Assembly: GCA_016708905.1 (NCBI GenBank)
Contig: JADJEV010000003.1
Span: forward strand, 558,001 to 622,000
Direction: 5' to 3'
Source: Candidatus Methylophosphatis roskildensis
Lineage (GTDB): Bacteria > Pseudomonadota > Gammaproteobacteria > Burkholderiales > Rhodocyclaceae
DNA: 64,000 nt
The notes under the pieces were generated by a model. That model saw only the letters and a program-made list of their open reading frames with translations. It was not told where the DNA came from and made no database searches. The translations under genes and the position numbers were made by a program. Shown here one piece after another: positions 34,185 through 43,712 of this stretch. Every line of letters starts with the position of its first letter. Positions within the stretch are counted from its first letter, which is position 1.

Positions 34185-34439
34185 ATGGCAATCCTAGCGT
34201 CATCGGCGCAGCCCGGCCAAGGCGCGGGCAGTGCAATGTGAGCGGATGTTAGCCCCTGCCGGGCAACTTACAAAGACTTACAATGGGTTCGTGCCCGATC
34301 ACAGACCGCTAACACCGAAGCGCGAGTATTCTTCGACGGGTACGCAGTATGCAACGCCAGCAATGACAATCTTAACAGCCCGCAAAGGGCGGCTCGGCAT
34401 ACCGGCGGGTTGGCCTGCTGACAAGAGGAACGAGGGGCG

Positions 34440-34754
34440 GTGAACAGTTTTCGCAATTCGAATCGATCGGCCAGGCTCGTGCTCGGAAGGGTAGTGGCTG
34501 TGTTGCTCGCCGCCTTGTGCGCCAGTGGCGACGCGCTGGCGGAGCGCGGCGGCGATCGGGGCGGCGGCGCGGCGCGCTTCGAGCGTTTCGTCTATCCTGG
34601 CGGCGACCGGGGCAACCCCAGACGCGAGGCGATTCGCGAGGATCAGCGTCGCGATCGGCGGATGTCCGAGGAGCAACGGCGGCAGTTGCGGCGCGACATC
34701 GATGAAGCCGGACGAGACATCTATCGTCGTCCGCGGCGCTTTCGCGGCGAGTAG
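34440..34754 (+). CDS. Small secreted basic protein of unknown function
   Basis: A 104-residue protein with a clear signal peptide: basic N-terminus, hydrophobic VVAVLLAALCASG and a probable cleavage site after DALA. The mature part is Arg- and Gly-rich with a charged helix (REDQRRDRRMSEEQRRQLRR). Similar short Arg-rich periplasmic proteins occur in betaproteobacteria without known function. It starts at GTG 34440 with GAGGGGCG directly upstream. Confidence 0.6.
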   Translation: MNSFRNSNRSARLVLGRVVAVLLAALCASGDALAERGGDRGGGAARFERFVYPGGDRGNPRREAIREDQRRDRRMSEEQRRQLRRDIDEAGRDIYRRPRRFRGE

Positions 34755-34801
34755 TTCCGGGGCCTCGCCTGGCGCGAGCCACGTTCGATGGAGAAATCCG
34801 A

Positions 34802-35020
34802 ATGGCGATCGAAATGAAGAAGGTCAGTTCCGGCAAGTTGCGCGCGATCGGCTACGACGCCGCCGCCCGCGTGCTGCAGGTCGAGTTCGATGACGGCCGG
34901 CTGATGCAATACCAGTCTGTCGGTCAGGAACTTTGGCGCCGGCTGTCCTCCTCGAGCGCGATGTCGAGCTATTTCCGCGACAACATCGAAGAAGAGTTCA
35001 CCTCGCGGCGAATCCGCTAG
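34802..35020 (+). CDS. KTSC domain protein
   Basis: A 72-residue protein consisting of one KTSC domain (VSSGKLRAIGYDAAARVLQV, EFDDGRLMQYQSV, SYFRDNIEEEF). The domain is small, found alone or fused to nucleic-acid enzymes, and of unknown function. ATG at 34802; it lies between the secreted protein gene and tsaB on the same strand. Confidence 0.8.
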   Translation: MAIEMKKVSSGKLRAIGYDAAARVLQVEFDDGRLMQYQSVGQELWRRLSSSSAMSSYFRDNIEEEFTSRRIR

Positions 35021-35087
35021 CCGACCACCCGCTGCGCCGCCCGGGCGTGGAGTACGTCCGCCGACCGCCGTCGCTTACAATGCGGCC

Positions 35088-35783
35088 ATGTCATGCATTC
35101 TCGCTATCGAAACTTCGACCGACGCGGGCTCGGTCGCGCTGCTCGTCGGTACTCGTGCGTTCGAGAGCGAATCGCAGCCCGGCCGGGCCCATTCGGCGTG
35201 GGTGCTGCCGGCGATATCCGGGCTTTTGCGCGAGGCGGGGGTTGCGCTGGACCGGGTCGACGCAATTGCTTTCGGCAGCGGTCCGGGCAGCTTCACCGGG
35301 CTGCGGCTGGCTTGCGGCATTGCGCAGGGTCTGGCTCTCGGCGCGGCACTGCCGGTCGTCGGCGTGTGCAGTCTCGCGGCGCTCGCGCTTGCCAGTGGTG
35401 CGTCTCGAGTCTGGGTCGGCGTGGATGCGCGCATGCGCGAGATTTACTACGCCGGGTACGCGGTAGATGGCGACGAGGTGCGAAACCTGATCGAGCCCGC
35501 CTGCGCGGCGCCGGAACTGGTGCCGGCGCCAGAGGGCGCGGATTGGTGCGCTGCCGGTTCGGCCCTGGCGGTTTACCGTGAAGTGCTGTTGCCGCGGCTT
35601 GCTTCCCATTGCATCGTCATGGAACCGAACGTCGTCGCAAGCGCGGCTGCGGTCGCGCGGATCGCTGCCCTGCGGCTGGCGCGCGGCGAGGCGATCGATT
35701 GCGCACTGGCCGCGCCGCTCTATGTGCGCGACAAGGTCGCCCTGACCACGGCGGAACGCCTTGCGCGGGGAGGGCGGGCGTGA
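35088..35783 (+). CDS. tsaB: tRNA threonylcarbamoyladenosine biosynthesis protein TsaB
   Basis: TsaB, 231 residues, the dimerisation partner of TsaD in making t6A37 of ANN-decoding tRNAs. The N-terminal ASKHA fold is clear (ILAIETSTDAGSVALL; RAHSAWVLPAI; AFGSGPGSFTGLRLACG), followed by VWVGVDARMREIYYAGY. It overlaps rimI by four bases (GTGA), and rimI-tsaB adjacency is common in proteobacteria. Confidence 0.95.
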   Translation: MSCILAIETSTDAGSVALLVGTRAFESESQPGRAHSAWVLPAISGLLREAGVALDRVDAIAFGSGPGSFTGLRLACGIAQGLALGAALPVVGVCSLAALALASGASRVWVGVDARMREIYYAGYAVDGDEVRNLIEPACAAPELVPAPEGADWCAAGSALAVYREVLLPRLASHCIVMEPNVVASAAAVARIAALRLARGEAIDCALAAPLYVRDKVALTTAERLARGGRA

Positions 35784-36259
35784 GTTCGCAGCCGGCACAG
35801 CCGCGCGGCGCGCCGCAAGCGATGTCGTTCAGGCCGATGTGCGAGGCGGACCTCGATGAAGTTGCGCAGATCGAAGCACGCAACTACCAATTCCCGTGGA
35901 CGCGCAGGAACTTCGCCGATTCGCTCGACGCCGGACACAGTGGGTGGGTAGCGCGCGGTGGCACAACGATGATGGGTTACGCGATTCTGCTGCGGGTGCT
36001 CGACGAGGCTCACCTGTTGAACATCACCATCGATTGGCCGTCGCGTGGTGCCGGTCGCGGTCGGGCTCTGCTGGCGCAGGTCTGCAAACTCGCCCGTGAC
36101 GGCGGAGCCCGCCAGCTCTTTCTGGAAGTGCGGCCGTCCAATCGGGTCGCCCAGATCCTCTATCACTCGGTCGGCTTTCAGAATGTGGGGCGCAGGCGCG
36201 GCTATTATCCGGCGCTGGACGGGCGTGAGGATGCAATCGTGATGGTGCTGGCGCTATGA
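35780..36259 (+). CDS. rimI: Ribosomal-protein-alanine acetyltransferase RimI
   Basis: GNAT N-acetyltransferase that modifies the N-terminal alanine of ribosomal protein bS18. Conserved features are SFRPMCEADLDEVAQIEARN, PWTRRNFADSL, LLNITIDWPSRGAGRGRALL with the acetyl-CoA loop (RGAGRG) and LFLEVRPSNRVAQILYHSVG. The GTG at 35780 has GGGAGG 6-9 bp upstream and overlaps the tsaB stop; an ATG at 35822 is an alternative giving 145 residues. Its stop overlaps the next gene start (ATGA). Confidence 0.93.
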   Translation: MSSQPAQPRGAPQAMSFRPMCEADLDEVAQIEARNYQFPWTRRNFADSLDAGHSGWVARGGTTMMGYAILLRVLDEAHLLNITIDWPSRGAGRGRALLAQVCKLARDGGARQLFLEVRPSNRVAQILYHSVGFQNVGRRRGYYPALDGREDAIVMVLAL

Positions 36260-37026
36260 ACCCTCGTCGCGGTGCAATTCTGCGCGAGATGGGCTTGACC
36301 CCGGTCTGGCGGCGGCGAGGGCCGGCGCCATCGGCTGGCGATGCCGATCCACCCAGGCGGATCGAGACCGGGCCGACAGACGCGCGGGGTGTGGACGCGG
36401 GGCCGGCGATGGCGACTGGCGAAGAAATGGACCGCGCAGCGCTGATCGCGCGGATGGACTGGCAGCAGTTGCGCGACGGCGTATCCGGCTGCCGCGCCTG
36501 CCGGCTGTGCGAGCGGCGCAAGCAGGCGGTGCTCGGTGTCGGTGACCTCGAGCCGCAGGTGCTTTTCGTCGGCGAGGGGCCCGGCGCGGAGGAGGACGAG
36601 CGGGGCGAGCCCTTCGTCGGCCAGGCCGGCAAGCTGCTCGATGCGATGCTCGGTTCGATCGGTCTGGCGCGTGGCAAGGGTGTCTACATCGCCAACACGG
36701 TGAAGTGCCGCCCACCCGAGAACCGCACGCCGCAGGCCGACGAGATGGCGGCCTGTTTTCCTTTCCTGCGCCGGCAGATTGCGTTGCTGAGGCCGAAGTT
36801 GATGGTTGCTCTCGGGCGGCCGGCAGCGCAGGCGCTGCTCGATACCGAGGTCAAGATTGGGGCGGCACGTGGGCGCGAGTTTGCCTACGACGGCATCCCG
36901 CTTCTGGTCACCTACCATCCGGCCTACCTGCTGCGTAACTTGCCGGACAAGGCCCGCGCCTGGGAAGACCTGTGTCTGATTCGTCGGCTGCTTGCCGGCG
37001 ATGATCCTGCCACGGGTGCCGATTGA
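36256..37026 (+). CDS. Uracil-DNA glycosylase, family 4 type
   Basis: A 256-residue enzyme of the family 4 (iron-sulphur) uracil-DNA glycosylases that removes uracil from DNA. After a variable N-terminal extension of about 70 residues come the Cys pair of the cluster (GCRACRLCERRKQAV), the active-site motif FVGEGPGAEEDERGEPFVGQ, VYIANTVKCRPPENRTPQ and VTYHPAYLLRN. It is coupled to rimI by an ATGA overlap. Confidence 0.9.
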   Translation: MNPRRGAILREMGLTPVWRRRGPAPSAGDADPPRRIETGPTDARGVDAGPAMATGEEMDRAALIARMDWQQLRDGVSGCRACRLCERRKQAVLGVGDLEPQVLFVGEGPGAEEDERGEPFVGQAGKLLDAMLGSIGLARGKGVYIANTVKCRPPENRTPQADEMAACFPFLRRQIALLRPKLMVALGRPAAQALLDTEVKIGAARGREFAYDGIPLLVTYHPAYLLRNLPDKARAWEDLCLIRRLLAGDDPATGAD

Positions 37027-37148
37027 GCGCCACAGCCCATGCTCTTGCCATTGGCTTGTTCTGTCGCAAAACAGGTATGCTTCGCACCGATATTCGCTGA
37101 ACGGCGCAAGCCGGGACGCACTGCTTCAACCTTGACAGGAGGATTTCC

Positions 37149-37796
37149 ATGCATTTTGTGCGTGTTGCCGTTCTTGCCCTGCTGACCCTGCTGCTCTCCG
37201 GCTGCGGCTACAACCAGATTCAGATCAATGACGAATCGGTCAGTGCCGCGTGGTCGGAGGTGCTCAATCAGTACAAGCGTCGTGCCGATCTGGTTCCGAA
37301 CCTGGTTCAGGTGGTGCAAGGTTATGCGGCGCATGAAAAGGATGTGCTGACCCAGGTTACCCAGGCGCGCGCCAGTGTCGCGGGCATCAAGGCGACGCCG
37401 GAACTGGTCAACGACCCGGCGGCCTTCGCCAAGTTTCAGCAGGCTCAGGGCGAGATGTCCAGCGCGCTAGCTCGCCTGATGGTGGTGGTCGAGAACTACC
37501 CCAATCTCAAGGCGGATGCGCAGTTCCGCGACCTGCAGGCGCAGCTCGAGGGCACCGAGAATCGCATCACCGTGGCACGCAAGCGCTACATCGAGTCGGT
37601 CCAGAACTACAATGTCGGCGTGCGCACCTTCCCGAACAACCTGACTGCGATGGTGTTCGGTTACAAGACCAAGGCGAACTTCGCGGTCGAGGACGAAAAG
37701 GCGATTTCCACGCCGCCGACGGTGAACTTCCAGAAGCCGGCGGCGCCCGCCGCGGCACCCGCGCCAGTCCCGCTGCCCAAGCCGGCAGCCAACTGA
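37149..37796 (+). CDS. lemA: LemA family lipoprotein
   Basis: A 215-residue LemA-type protein. The N-terminus is a lipoprotein signal ending in LLSGC, then a four-helix LemA domain (VSAAWSEVLNQYKRRADLVP, LVQVVQGYAAHEKDVL, VGVRTFPNNLTAMVFGY). A Pro/Ala-rich tail ends the protein. It is followed by two TPM-domain genes, the conserved LemA-YgcG arrangement, thought to act in the envelope. AGGAGG at 37137-37142 supports the ATG at 37149. Confidence 0.93.
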   Translation: MHFVRVAVLALLTLLLSGCGYNQIQINDESVSAAWSEVLNQYKRRADLVPNLVQVVQGYAAHEKDVLTQVTQARASVAGIKATPELVNDPAAFAKFQQAQGEMSSALARLMVVVENYPNLKADAQFRDLQAQLEGTENRITVARKRYIESVQNYNVGVRTFPNNLTAMVFGYKTKANFAVEDEKAISTPPTVNFQKPAAPAAAPAPVPLPKPAAN

Positions 37797-37812
37797 GAGA
37801 CTGGCGTACCTC

Positions 37813-38736
37813 ATGATGATCGGCTCGCGCGGCTTGCCGCGCGTGATCCTGTTGCTGCTGGCCGGTGCCGCCTGGCTCGCCTGCGCGATTGCGCTGGCGC
37901 AGCCGGCGGGCGGGGATCTTGTCGCGATTCCGCCGCTGCAGGCGCATGTCACCGATCTCAGCGGCACGCTTTCCGCCGGGCAGCAGGCGCAACTGGAGCA
38001 GCAGCTCGCGGCGTTCGAAACGGCGCGCGGCAGCCAGATTGCGATCCTGCTGGTGCCGACCGTGCAGCCGGAGGCCATCGAGCAGTTCTCGATCCGGGTC
38101 GCGGAAGCATGGAAGATCGGCCGCAGGAACCATGACGACGGGGTGCTGATCACGGTCGCCAAGAACGACCGCAAGATGCGCATCGACGTCGGCTATGGTC
38201 TCGAGGGCGCGATACCTGACGCAATCGCCAAACGCATCATCAGCGAGACGATGGCGCCGAAGTTTCGCCAGGGTGATTTCGCCGGCGGACTGTCCGGCGC
38301 CGTGGCGCAGATGGAAAAACTGATCGAGGGCGAATCGTTGCCGCCACCGGCGAAGGCGGATCGTGGGGTCACCGGCAGCGAGGGCAGCTTCGAGCAGCTA
38401 TTCGTCATCGGCCTCATGCTGTCGGTGGTCGCGGGTGGCGTGCTGCGCGCGATGTTCGGCCGGCTGGCCGGCTCCGGGCTGTCGAGCGGCCTCGTCGGCG
38501 CTGCCGCCTGGTTCATCACCGGCTCGATGCTGGTGGCTGGTATCGGCGCATTGATCGCCTTCGTCTTCGTGCTCGTCCTGTCGTCGGGTGCCGGCCGGCG
38601 TGCAAGCCATGGCGGTGGCTGGGGCGGCGGCGGATGGACCGGCGGCTCTGGCGGATCGTGGGGCGGTGGCTCGGACAGTTGGGGCGGCGGCGGTGGTGGC
38701 AGCTTCGGCGGCGGCGGCGCCTCGGGAGACTGGTAA
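37813..38736 (+). CDS. TPM domain membrane protein (YgcG family)
   Basis: A 307-residue protein with a signal peptide (VILLLLAGAAWLACAIALA), an extracytoplasmic TPM domain at about 45-170 (VTDLSGTLSAGQQAQLEQQL, IRVAEAWKIGRRNHDDGVL, IDVGYGLEGAIPDAIAKRI), two or three hydrophobic segments and a Gly/Ser/Trp-rich C-terminus (GGGSFGGGGASGDW). This is the standard YgcG architecture. It follows lemA by 16 bp, and its stop overlaps the next start. Confidence 0.9.
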   Translation: MMIGSRGLPRVILLLLAGAAWLACAIALAQPAGGDLVAIPPLQAHVTDLSGTLSAGQQAQLEQQLAAFETARGSQIAILLVPTVQPEAIEQFSIRVAEAWKIGRRNHDDGVLITVAKNDRKMRIDVGYGLEGAIPDAIAKRIISETMAPKFRQGDFAGGLSGAVAQMEKLIEGESLPPPAKADRGVTGSEGSFEQLFVIGLMLSVVAGGVLRAMFGRLAGSGLSSGLVGAAAWFITGSMLVAGIGALIAFVFVLVLSSGAGRRASHGGGWGGGGWTGGSGGSWGGGSDSWGGGGGGSFGGGGASGDW

Positions 38737-39245
38737 TGGCGCGCGTGTCTCGATTCGGTCGGCTGATCCGTCATCTGCTCGCGCCGCCCTGGTCGGTTCG
38801 GCGCGCCTTTCCGGCGTCGACCCTGGTTGCCATCGAGGCGGCCATCGGCGAGTCCGAGATCAGCCACCGCGGCGAAATGCGCTTCGCGGTCGAGGCGGGT
38901 CTGGATCTGCTGCCAGTCTGGCACGGGGAGACGGCCAGAGAGCGCGCGGTCGAACTGTTTTCCGATCTGCGGGTGTGGGATACCGAGGAAAACAGCGGTG
39001 TCCTGATCTACGTCCAGTTGGTCGACCGCAAGGTCGAGATACTCGCCGATCGCGGCATCAACGCGCGCGTCGCACAAGGCGAATGGGACGCCGTGTGCCG
39101 CGAAATGGAGCTGGCGTTTCGCAACCAACGCTACGAGGAGGGCGCCCTTGCCGCGATACGGCGCGTCGGCGCCTTGCTGACCGCCCACTTTCCAGCGCGT
39201 CCGGACAACCCGAACGAATTGCCGAATCGGCCGGTATTGCTTTGA
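38736..39245 (+). CDS. Second TPM domain protein
   Basis: A 169-residue soluble TPM-domain protein, the third gene of the lemA operon: FPASTLVAIEAAIGESEISH, VFSDLRVWDTEENSG-like core (FSDLRVWDTEENSGVLIYVQ) and VEILADRGINARV. It has no signal peptide. The ATG at 38736 overlaps the previous TAA (TAATG), which decides the start. Such lemA-TPM-TPM triplets are typical of betaproteobacteria. Confidence 0.88.
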   Translation: MARVSRFGRLIRHLLAPPWSVRRAFPASTLVAIEAAIGESEISHRGEMRFAVEAGLDLLPVWHGETARERAVELFSDLRVWDTEENSGVLIYVQLVDRKVEILADRGINARVAQGEWDAVCREMELAFRNQRYEEGALAAIRRVGALLTAHFPARPDNPNELPNRPVLL

Positions 39246-39246
39246 C

Positions 39247-40509
39247 TCAGTGACAACCGTCGTCGAGCAAACTCACGTCGTCGCGATCGCGTTGATTGGC
39301 CTCGTGAATGCGCTTGACCCAGAACATCATGCCGGCGACGAACAGGCCGAAGCAGGTGATGACGGTGTAGATCGACAGATTGGCCAAGACGAGGATCGCG
39401 TACAGACCGGTCATGACGAGGATCGACAGGTTCTCGTTGAAGTTCTGCACCGCGATCGAGTGTCCGGCGCCCATCAGGATGTGCCCGCGGTGTTGCAGCA
39501 GCGCGTTCATCGGAACGACGAAAAACCCCGCCAGTGCGCCGATCAGTATCAACAGCGGCACGGCGATCCAGACCTCGCGCACCAGGTTCATGCCGATGAC
39601 CACCAGGCCCATCGCGATGCCGAGCGGGATGACCCGGACCGAGCGGCGCAGCGAGATCATTTTCGCGGCCAGTACCGCGCCGACGGCGATGCCGATCGCC
39701 GTCACGCCCTGCAGCAGGCTGGCTTTCGACAGATCGAGATGAAGCGCGACCTCGGCCCATTTCAGCACGATGAACTGGAGCGTGGCGCCGGCACCCCAGA
39801 ACAGCGTGGTGACGGCCAGCGAGATCTGTCCGAGCCGGTCGCGCCAGAGCAGGCGCAGGCAGTGGTAGAAGTCGTGGAACAGGTAGAGCGGGTTGTTGGA
39901 GAGCGGCTTGTGATCGACACCGGTTTCCGGGATGTAGAGGTTGAACAGCGCCGCCAGCACGTAGAGGACGGCGACGATCGCCAAGGACATTTCCGGGACG
40001 GTATCGATCCCGGTGTCGATCAGCGGGAAATCGAAGGCGAGCAGGGCGGACGACACCTTGGGGTTGATCAATGCGCCGCCGACACCGGTGCCCAGGATGA
40101 TCGCGGCGACCGTCAGGCCCTCGATCCAGCCATTGGCGACCACCAGCAGCCGATGCGGCAGGTACTCGGTCAGAATGCCGTACTTGGCCGGCGAATAGGC
40201 GGCCGCACCCAGCCCGACCACGGCATAAGCTGCCAGCGGATTGAATCCGAAGAACATCATGGCACAGCCGAGCACCTTGATTCCGTTGCTGATGAACATA
40301 ACGCGCCACTTGGGCATCGAGTCGGCAAAGGCACCGACGAAGGCCGCCAGCAGCACGTAAGAGACGGTGAAGAACAGCTTGAGCAGGGGTTCGTGCGACT
40401 GCGGCGCTTGCATGTCGCGCAGCATGGCGATGGCGGCAATCAGCAGGGCATTGTCGGCGAGCGCGGAGAAGAACTGCGCCGCCATGATGATGTAGAACCC
40501 GCGATTCAT
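39247..40509 (-). CDS. lplT: Lysophospholipid transporter LplT
   Basis: A 420-residue major-facilitator protein with about 12 membrane segments that flips lysophospholipids inward across the inner membrane. Family signatures include GFYIIMAAQFFSALADNALL at the N-terminus, AAYSPAKYGILTEYLPHRLL and PMNALLQHRGHILMGAGHSI. ATG at 40509; open sequence upstream is not conserved. Its stop lies 1 bp from the convergent TPM gene end. It is divergent from alr. Confidence 0.93.
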   Translation of the reverse strand: MNRGFYIIMAAQFFSALADNALLIAAIAMLRDMQAPQSHEPLLKLFFTVSYVLLAAFVGAFADSMPKWRVMFISNGIKVLGCAMMFFGFNPLAAYAVVGLGAAAYSPAKYGILTEYLPHRLLVVANGWIEGLTVAAIILGTGVGGALINPKVSSALLAFDFPLIDTGIDTVPEMSLAIVAVLYVLAALFNLYIPETGVDHKPLSNNPLYLFHDFYHCLRLLWRDRLGQISLAVTTLFWGAGATLQFIVLKWAEVALHLDLSKASLLQGVTAIGIAVGAVLAAKMISLRRSVRVIPLGIAMGLVVIGMNLVREVWIAVPLLILIGALAGFFVVPMNALLQHRGHILMGAGHSIAVQNFNENLSILVMTGLYAILVLANLSIYTVITCFGLFVAGMMFWVKRIHEANQRDRDDVSLLDDGCH

Positions 40510-40724
40510 CGATGAGTTGGTCGGTGCGGCGGCACGGGTCGGACAAGCTCTGGCTGAAGGGTGGCGCTTTATACCACGAAGGTCTGGCGACGGCGATGAC
40601 AGCACGGCGGGTTCGGCTGCCTGTCGCACGGCAGCAATGCCGGAAGCATGGCGGGGCGAGGCGTGCCGGCGGCAGCGAGGTATCATGTGTCGACCGCACC
40701 TAGCATGCCCGCCGATTTCCGCCA

Positions 40725-41801
40725 ATGCCACGCCCGATCTCTGCCACCATCGATCTTGCCAGCCTGCGCAACAATCTTGCGGCTGCGCGATCCCACGCCG
40801 GTGGCGCGCGGGTCTGGTGCGTAGTCAAGGCCAACGCCTACGGGCACGGAATCGGAAATGCGGCCACGGCATGGCGCGATACGGCCGACGGCTTCGCGCT
40901 GCTCGATCTGGACGAGGCCGTGCGACTGCGCGAATCCGGTATCCGGCAGCCGATCCTGCTACTCGAAGGGGCGTTCGAGGCGGCCGATCTGCTGCGGATC
41001 GCTGAATTCGACCTTACACCGGTCGTCCGCCATGCCGACCAGGTGGATATGATTATGAGGGCGGGTCTGCCGGGCCGCATGCCGGTCTACCTGAAGGCCA
41101 ACACCGGCATGAATCGGCTCGGGCTCACGGCAAAGGAGTGGCCGGCCGCCCTTGCGGCGCTGCGCGCCTGCCCGCAGGTCGGGCCGATCACCCTGATGAC
41201 CCATTTCGCCGACGCCGATGGTGATCGCGGCATCGACTGGCAACTGCAGCGCTTCGAGGGGCTGTGCGCGGGCAGCGGATTGCCGCGCAGTCTTTCGAAC
41301 TCGGCGGCGCTGCTGCGCTACCCCGAGGTCAATGCCGACTGGGTGCGTCCGGGCATCATGCTGTACGGCGGTTCGCCATTTCCCGCCCGGCAGAGCGCGG
41401 CGCAACTCGGGCTGCGAGCGGTGATGACGCTGCGCTCGCAACTGATCTGCGTGCGAGACGTCGGTCCGGGCGACACCGTCGGCTACGGCTGCGTGTTCGC
41501 CGCGGATCGGCCAATGCGCATCGGGGTGGTGGCCTGCGGCTATGCCGACGGTTATCCGCGCCATGCGCCGACCGGCACGCCGGTCAACGTCGCGGGGCGG
41601 ATGACGAGAACGCTGGGCCGGGTTTCGATGGACATGATCGTGGTCGATCTCGAGCACCTGCCGGAAGCCGGGGTCGGCGCCCCGGTCGTGCTGTGGGGCG
41701 AAGGCTGCCCGGCGGACGACGTCGCCACGGCGGCCGGCACGGTCAGCTACGAGCTGTTTTGCGCGCTGGCACCGCGGGTGCCGGTGACGGTGATCGGCTG
41801 A
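40725..41801 (+). CDS. alr: Alanine racemase
   Basis: PLP enzyme that makes D-alanine for peptidoglycan. It has 358 residues with the PLP lysine at 35 (VVKANAYGHG), KANTGMNRLG, SNSAALLRYP and the C-terminal beta domain with the catalytic Tyr region (VGYGCVFAADRPMRIGVVAC). radA follows after 2 bp. The lplT-alr-radA neighbourhood is common in betaproteobacteria. Confidence 0.96.
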   Translation: MPRPISATIDLASLRNNLAAARSHAGGARVWCVVKANAYGHGIGNAATAWRDTADGFALLDLDEAVRLRESGIRQPILLLEGAFEAADLLRIAEFDLTPVVRHADQVDMIMRAGLPGRMPVYLKANTGMNRLGLTAKEWPAALAALRACPQVGPITLMTHFADADGDRGIDWQLQRFEGLCAGSGLPRSLSNSAALLRYPEVNADWVRPGIMLYGGSPFPARQSAAQLGLRAVMTLRSQLICVRDVGPGDTVGYGCVFAADRPMRIGVVACGYADGYPRHAPTGTPVNVAGRMTRTLGRVSMDMIVVDLEHLPEAGVGAPVVLWGEGCPADDVATAAGTVSYELFCALAPRVPVTVIG

Positions 41802-41803
41802 TC

Positions 41804-43168
41804 GTGGCCCGGCCTAAGTCCGTACAGTCCTGCACCGAATGCGGTGCGGTGTCGCCCAAATGGCAGGGCCAGTGCCCCGGCTGCGGCGCCTGGAACACAC
41901 TGATTGAGACCATCGCCGAAACCGCACCGACCTCGCGTTTCGCGGCGATCACCGGCAGTACCGGCAAGCTGCAGGTGCTGTCCGAGATCAGTCCGCGCGA
42001 CGAGTTGCGCACGCCGACCGGCATCGAGGAGTTCGATCGCGTGCTGGGCGGCGGCCTGGTGGCGGGCGGCGTGGTGCTGATCGGCGGCGATCCGGGCATC
42101 GGCAAGTCGACCCTGCTGCTGCAGGCGTTGGCCCATCTGGCACCGCGTGCCCCCGCCTTGTATGTGAGTGGTGAGGAGTCGGCCGAGCAGATCGCGCTGC
42201 GCGCGCGCCGCTTGCACCTGGAGGCCGCCACGCTCAAGCTGTTGCCCGAGATCAACCTGGAAAAAATCATCGCCGTGCTGCGCGGGGAGCGGCCCAGCAT
42301 CGCGGTGATCGACTCGATCCAGACCCTGTGGAGCGATGCGCTGCAATCGGCGCCCGGCTCGGTGGCGCAGGTGCGCGAATGCGCCGCCCAGCTCACGCGC
42401 CTTGCCAAGCAGAGCGGCACCACGCTGTTCCTGGTCGGCCATGTGACCAAGGAAGGTGCCCTGGCCGGGCCGCGAGTGCTCGAACACATCGTCGATACCG
42501 TGCTGTATTTCGAGGGCGACACCAGTTCGAGCTTTCGCCTGATCCGCGCCTTCAAGAACCGCTACGGCGCGGTCAATGAGCTCGGCGTGTTCGCCATGAC
42601 CGACCGGGGGCTGAAGGGTGTGAGCAACCCGTCGGCGATCTTTCTCTCGCAGCACGAGACGCCGGTAGCCGGCTCCTGCGTGCTGGTTACGCAGGAGGGC
42701 ACGCGGCCGCTGCTGGTCGAAGTGCAGGCACTGGTCGACGACGCGCACAGCCCGAGTCCGCGGCGGCTCTCGGTGGGCTTGGATGCGAGCCGTCTGGCAA
42801 TGCTGTTGGCGGTGCTGCATCGCCATACGGGGCTGGTGCTGTACGACCAGGATGTGTTCGTCAATGCGGTCGGCGGGGTCAGGATCGGCGAGCCGGCAGC
42901 CGACCTGGCAGCCTGCCTCGCAATAGTTTCATCAATTAAAAACAGGCCGTTGCCTAATAAACTTGCTGTGTTTGGTGAGGTTGGCCTGAGCGGGGAACTG
43001 CGTCCGGCGCCGCGCGGGCAGGAGCGCCTGCGCGAGGCCGCCAAGCTCGGCTTCACCCATGCGATCATCCCCAGGGCAAACGCGCCACGGCAGCCGATTC
43101 CGGGCATGCAGGTGATTGCACTGGACCGCATCGAACAAGCGATCGAGCGCTTGCGGGAGTTAAGTTGA
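41804..43168 (+). CDS. radA: DNA repair protein RadA
   Basis: RadA (Sms), 454 residues, a RecA-like helicase that processes recombination intermediates. It has an N-terminal C4 zinc finger (CTECGAVSPKWQGQCPGC), Walker A (GGDPGIGKSTLL), the RadA motif KNRYG (FKNRYGAVNELG) and a Lon-like C-terminal domain (SVGLDASRLAMLLAVLHRH, VFGEVGLSGELRPAP). It starts at GTG 41804, three bases after the alr stop codon; sequence upstream in frame is alr shadow. Confidence 0.95.
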   Translation: MARPKSVQSCTECGAVSPKWQGQCPGCGAWNTLIETIAETAPTSRFAAITGSTGKLQVLSEISPRDELRTPTGIEEFDRVLGGGLVAGGVVLIGGDPGIGKSTLLLQALAHLAPRAPALYVSGEESAEQIALRARRLHLEAATLKLLPEINLEKIIAVLRGERPSIAVIDSIQTLWSDALQSAPGSVAQVRECAAQLTRLAKQSGTTLFLVGHVTKEGALAGPRVLEHIVDTVLYFEGDTSSSFRLIRAFKNRYGAVNELGVFAMTDRGLKGVSNPSAIFLSQHETPVAGSCVLVTQEGTRPLLVEVQALVDDAHSPSPRRLSVGLDASRLAMLLAVLHRHTGLVLYDQDVFVNAVGGVRIGEPAADLAACLAIVSSIKNRPLPNKLAVFGEVGLSGELRPAPRGQERLREAAKLGFTHAIIPRANAPRQPIPGMQVIALDRIEQAIERLRELS

Positions 43169-43193
43169 TACATAAAGAAAGCGAGACATAACA

Positions 43194-43676
43194 ATGAAAT
43201 TACTGGGTATCGTCATTCTTCTCATGCTCGCGCTGGTGGGCATGTTCGCGCTGCTCAACTGGCAGGCGCTGAGCGTGCCGGTGGCGCTGTCGTTGCTGGT
43301 CGGCGTGGTCGACATGCCGCTCGGCCTGATGCTGCTGGCCGCCCTGGTGCTGCTGGTGGCCCTGCTCGGGCTGTACGTGCTGCTGCTGCGCACCGCGATG
43401 TTCACCGAATCGCGCCGCATGGCGAACGAGCTCGCCACCCAGCGCGAACTCGCGGACAAAGCCGAAGCCTCGCGCTTCACCGAGCTGGGCGCCCACCTCG
43501 ATCGCGAAGTCGCCGGCCTGCGCGAGCTGATCAGCCAGGGTCAGGCGCAGTCGGACTCCCAGGCCGCCCGGCACGACTACGCCCTGCAACAGGCAATGAC
43601 CGAATCGACCAACAGCCTCGCCGCCTGTATCGGGCAGGTGGACGACAAGCTCGACCAGGCGCTGTCGCACGGTTGA
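43194..43676 (+). CDS. LapA-like membrane protein with coiled coil
   Basis: A 160-residue protein with two N-terminal membrane segments (ILLMLALVGMFALLNW; MLLAALVLLVALLGLYVLLL) in the LapA/DUF1049 style, followed by a soluble helical part likely to form a coiled coil (residues 80-155). The function is unknown; in E. coli LapA works with LapB in lipopolysaccharide control. It follows radA by 25 bp. Confidence 0.65.
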   Translation: MKLLGIVILLMLALVGMFALLNWQALSVPVALSLLVGVVDMPLGLMLLAALVLLVALLGLYVLLLRTAMFTESRRMANELATQRELADKAEASRFTELGAHLDREVAGLRELISQGQAQSDSQAARHDYALQQAMTESTNSLAACIGQVDDKLDQALSHG

Positions 43677-43712
43677 GCCGCGCGTCGACAGACGCGGTGC
43701 TCTGGAGGCCGC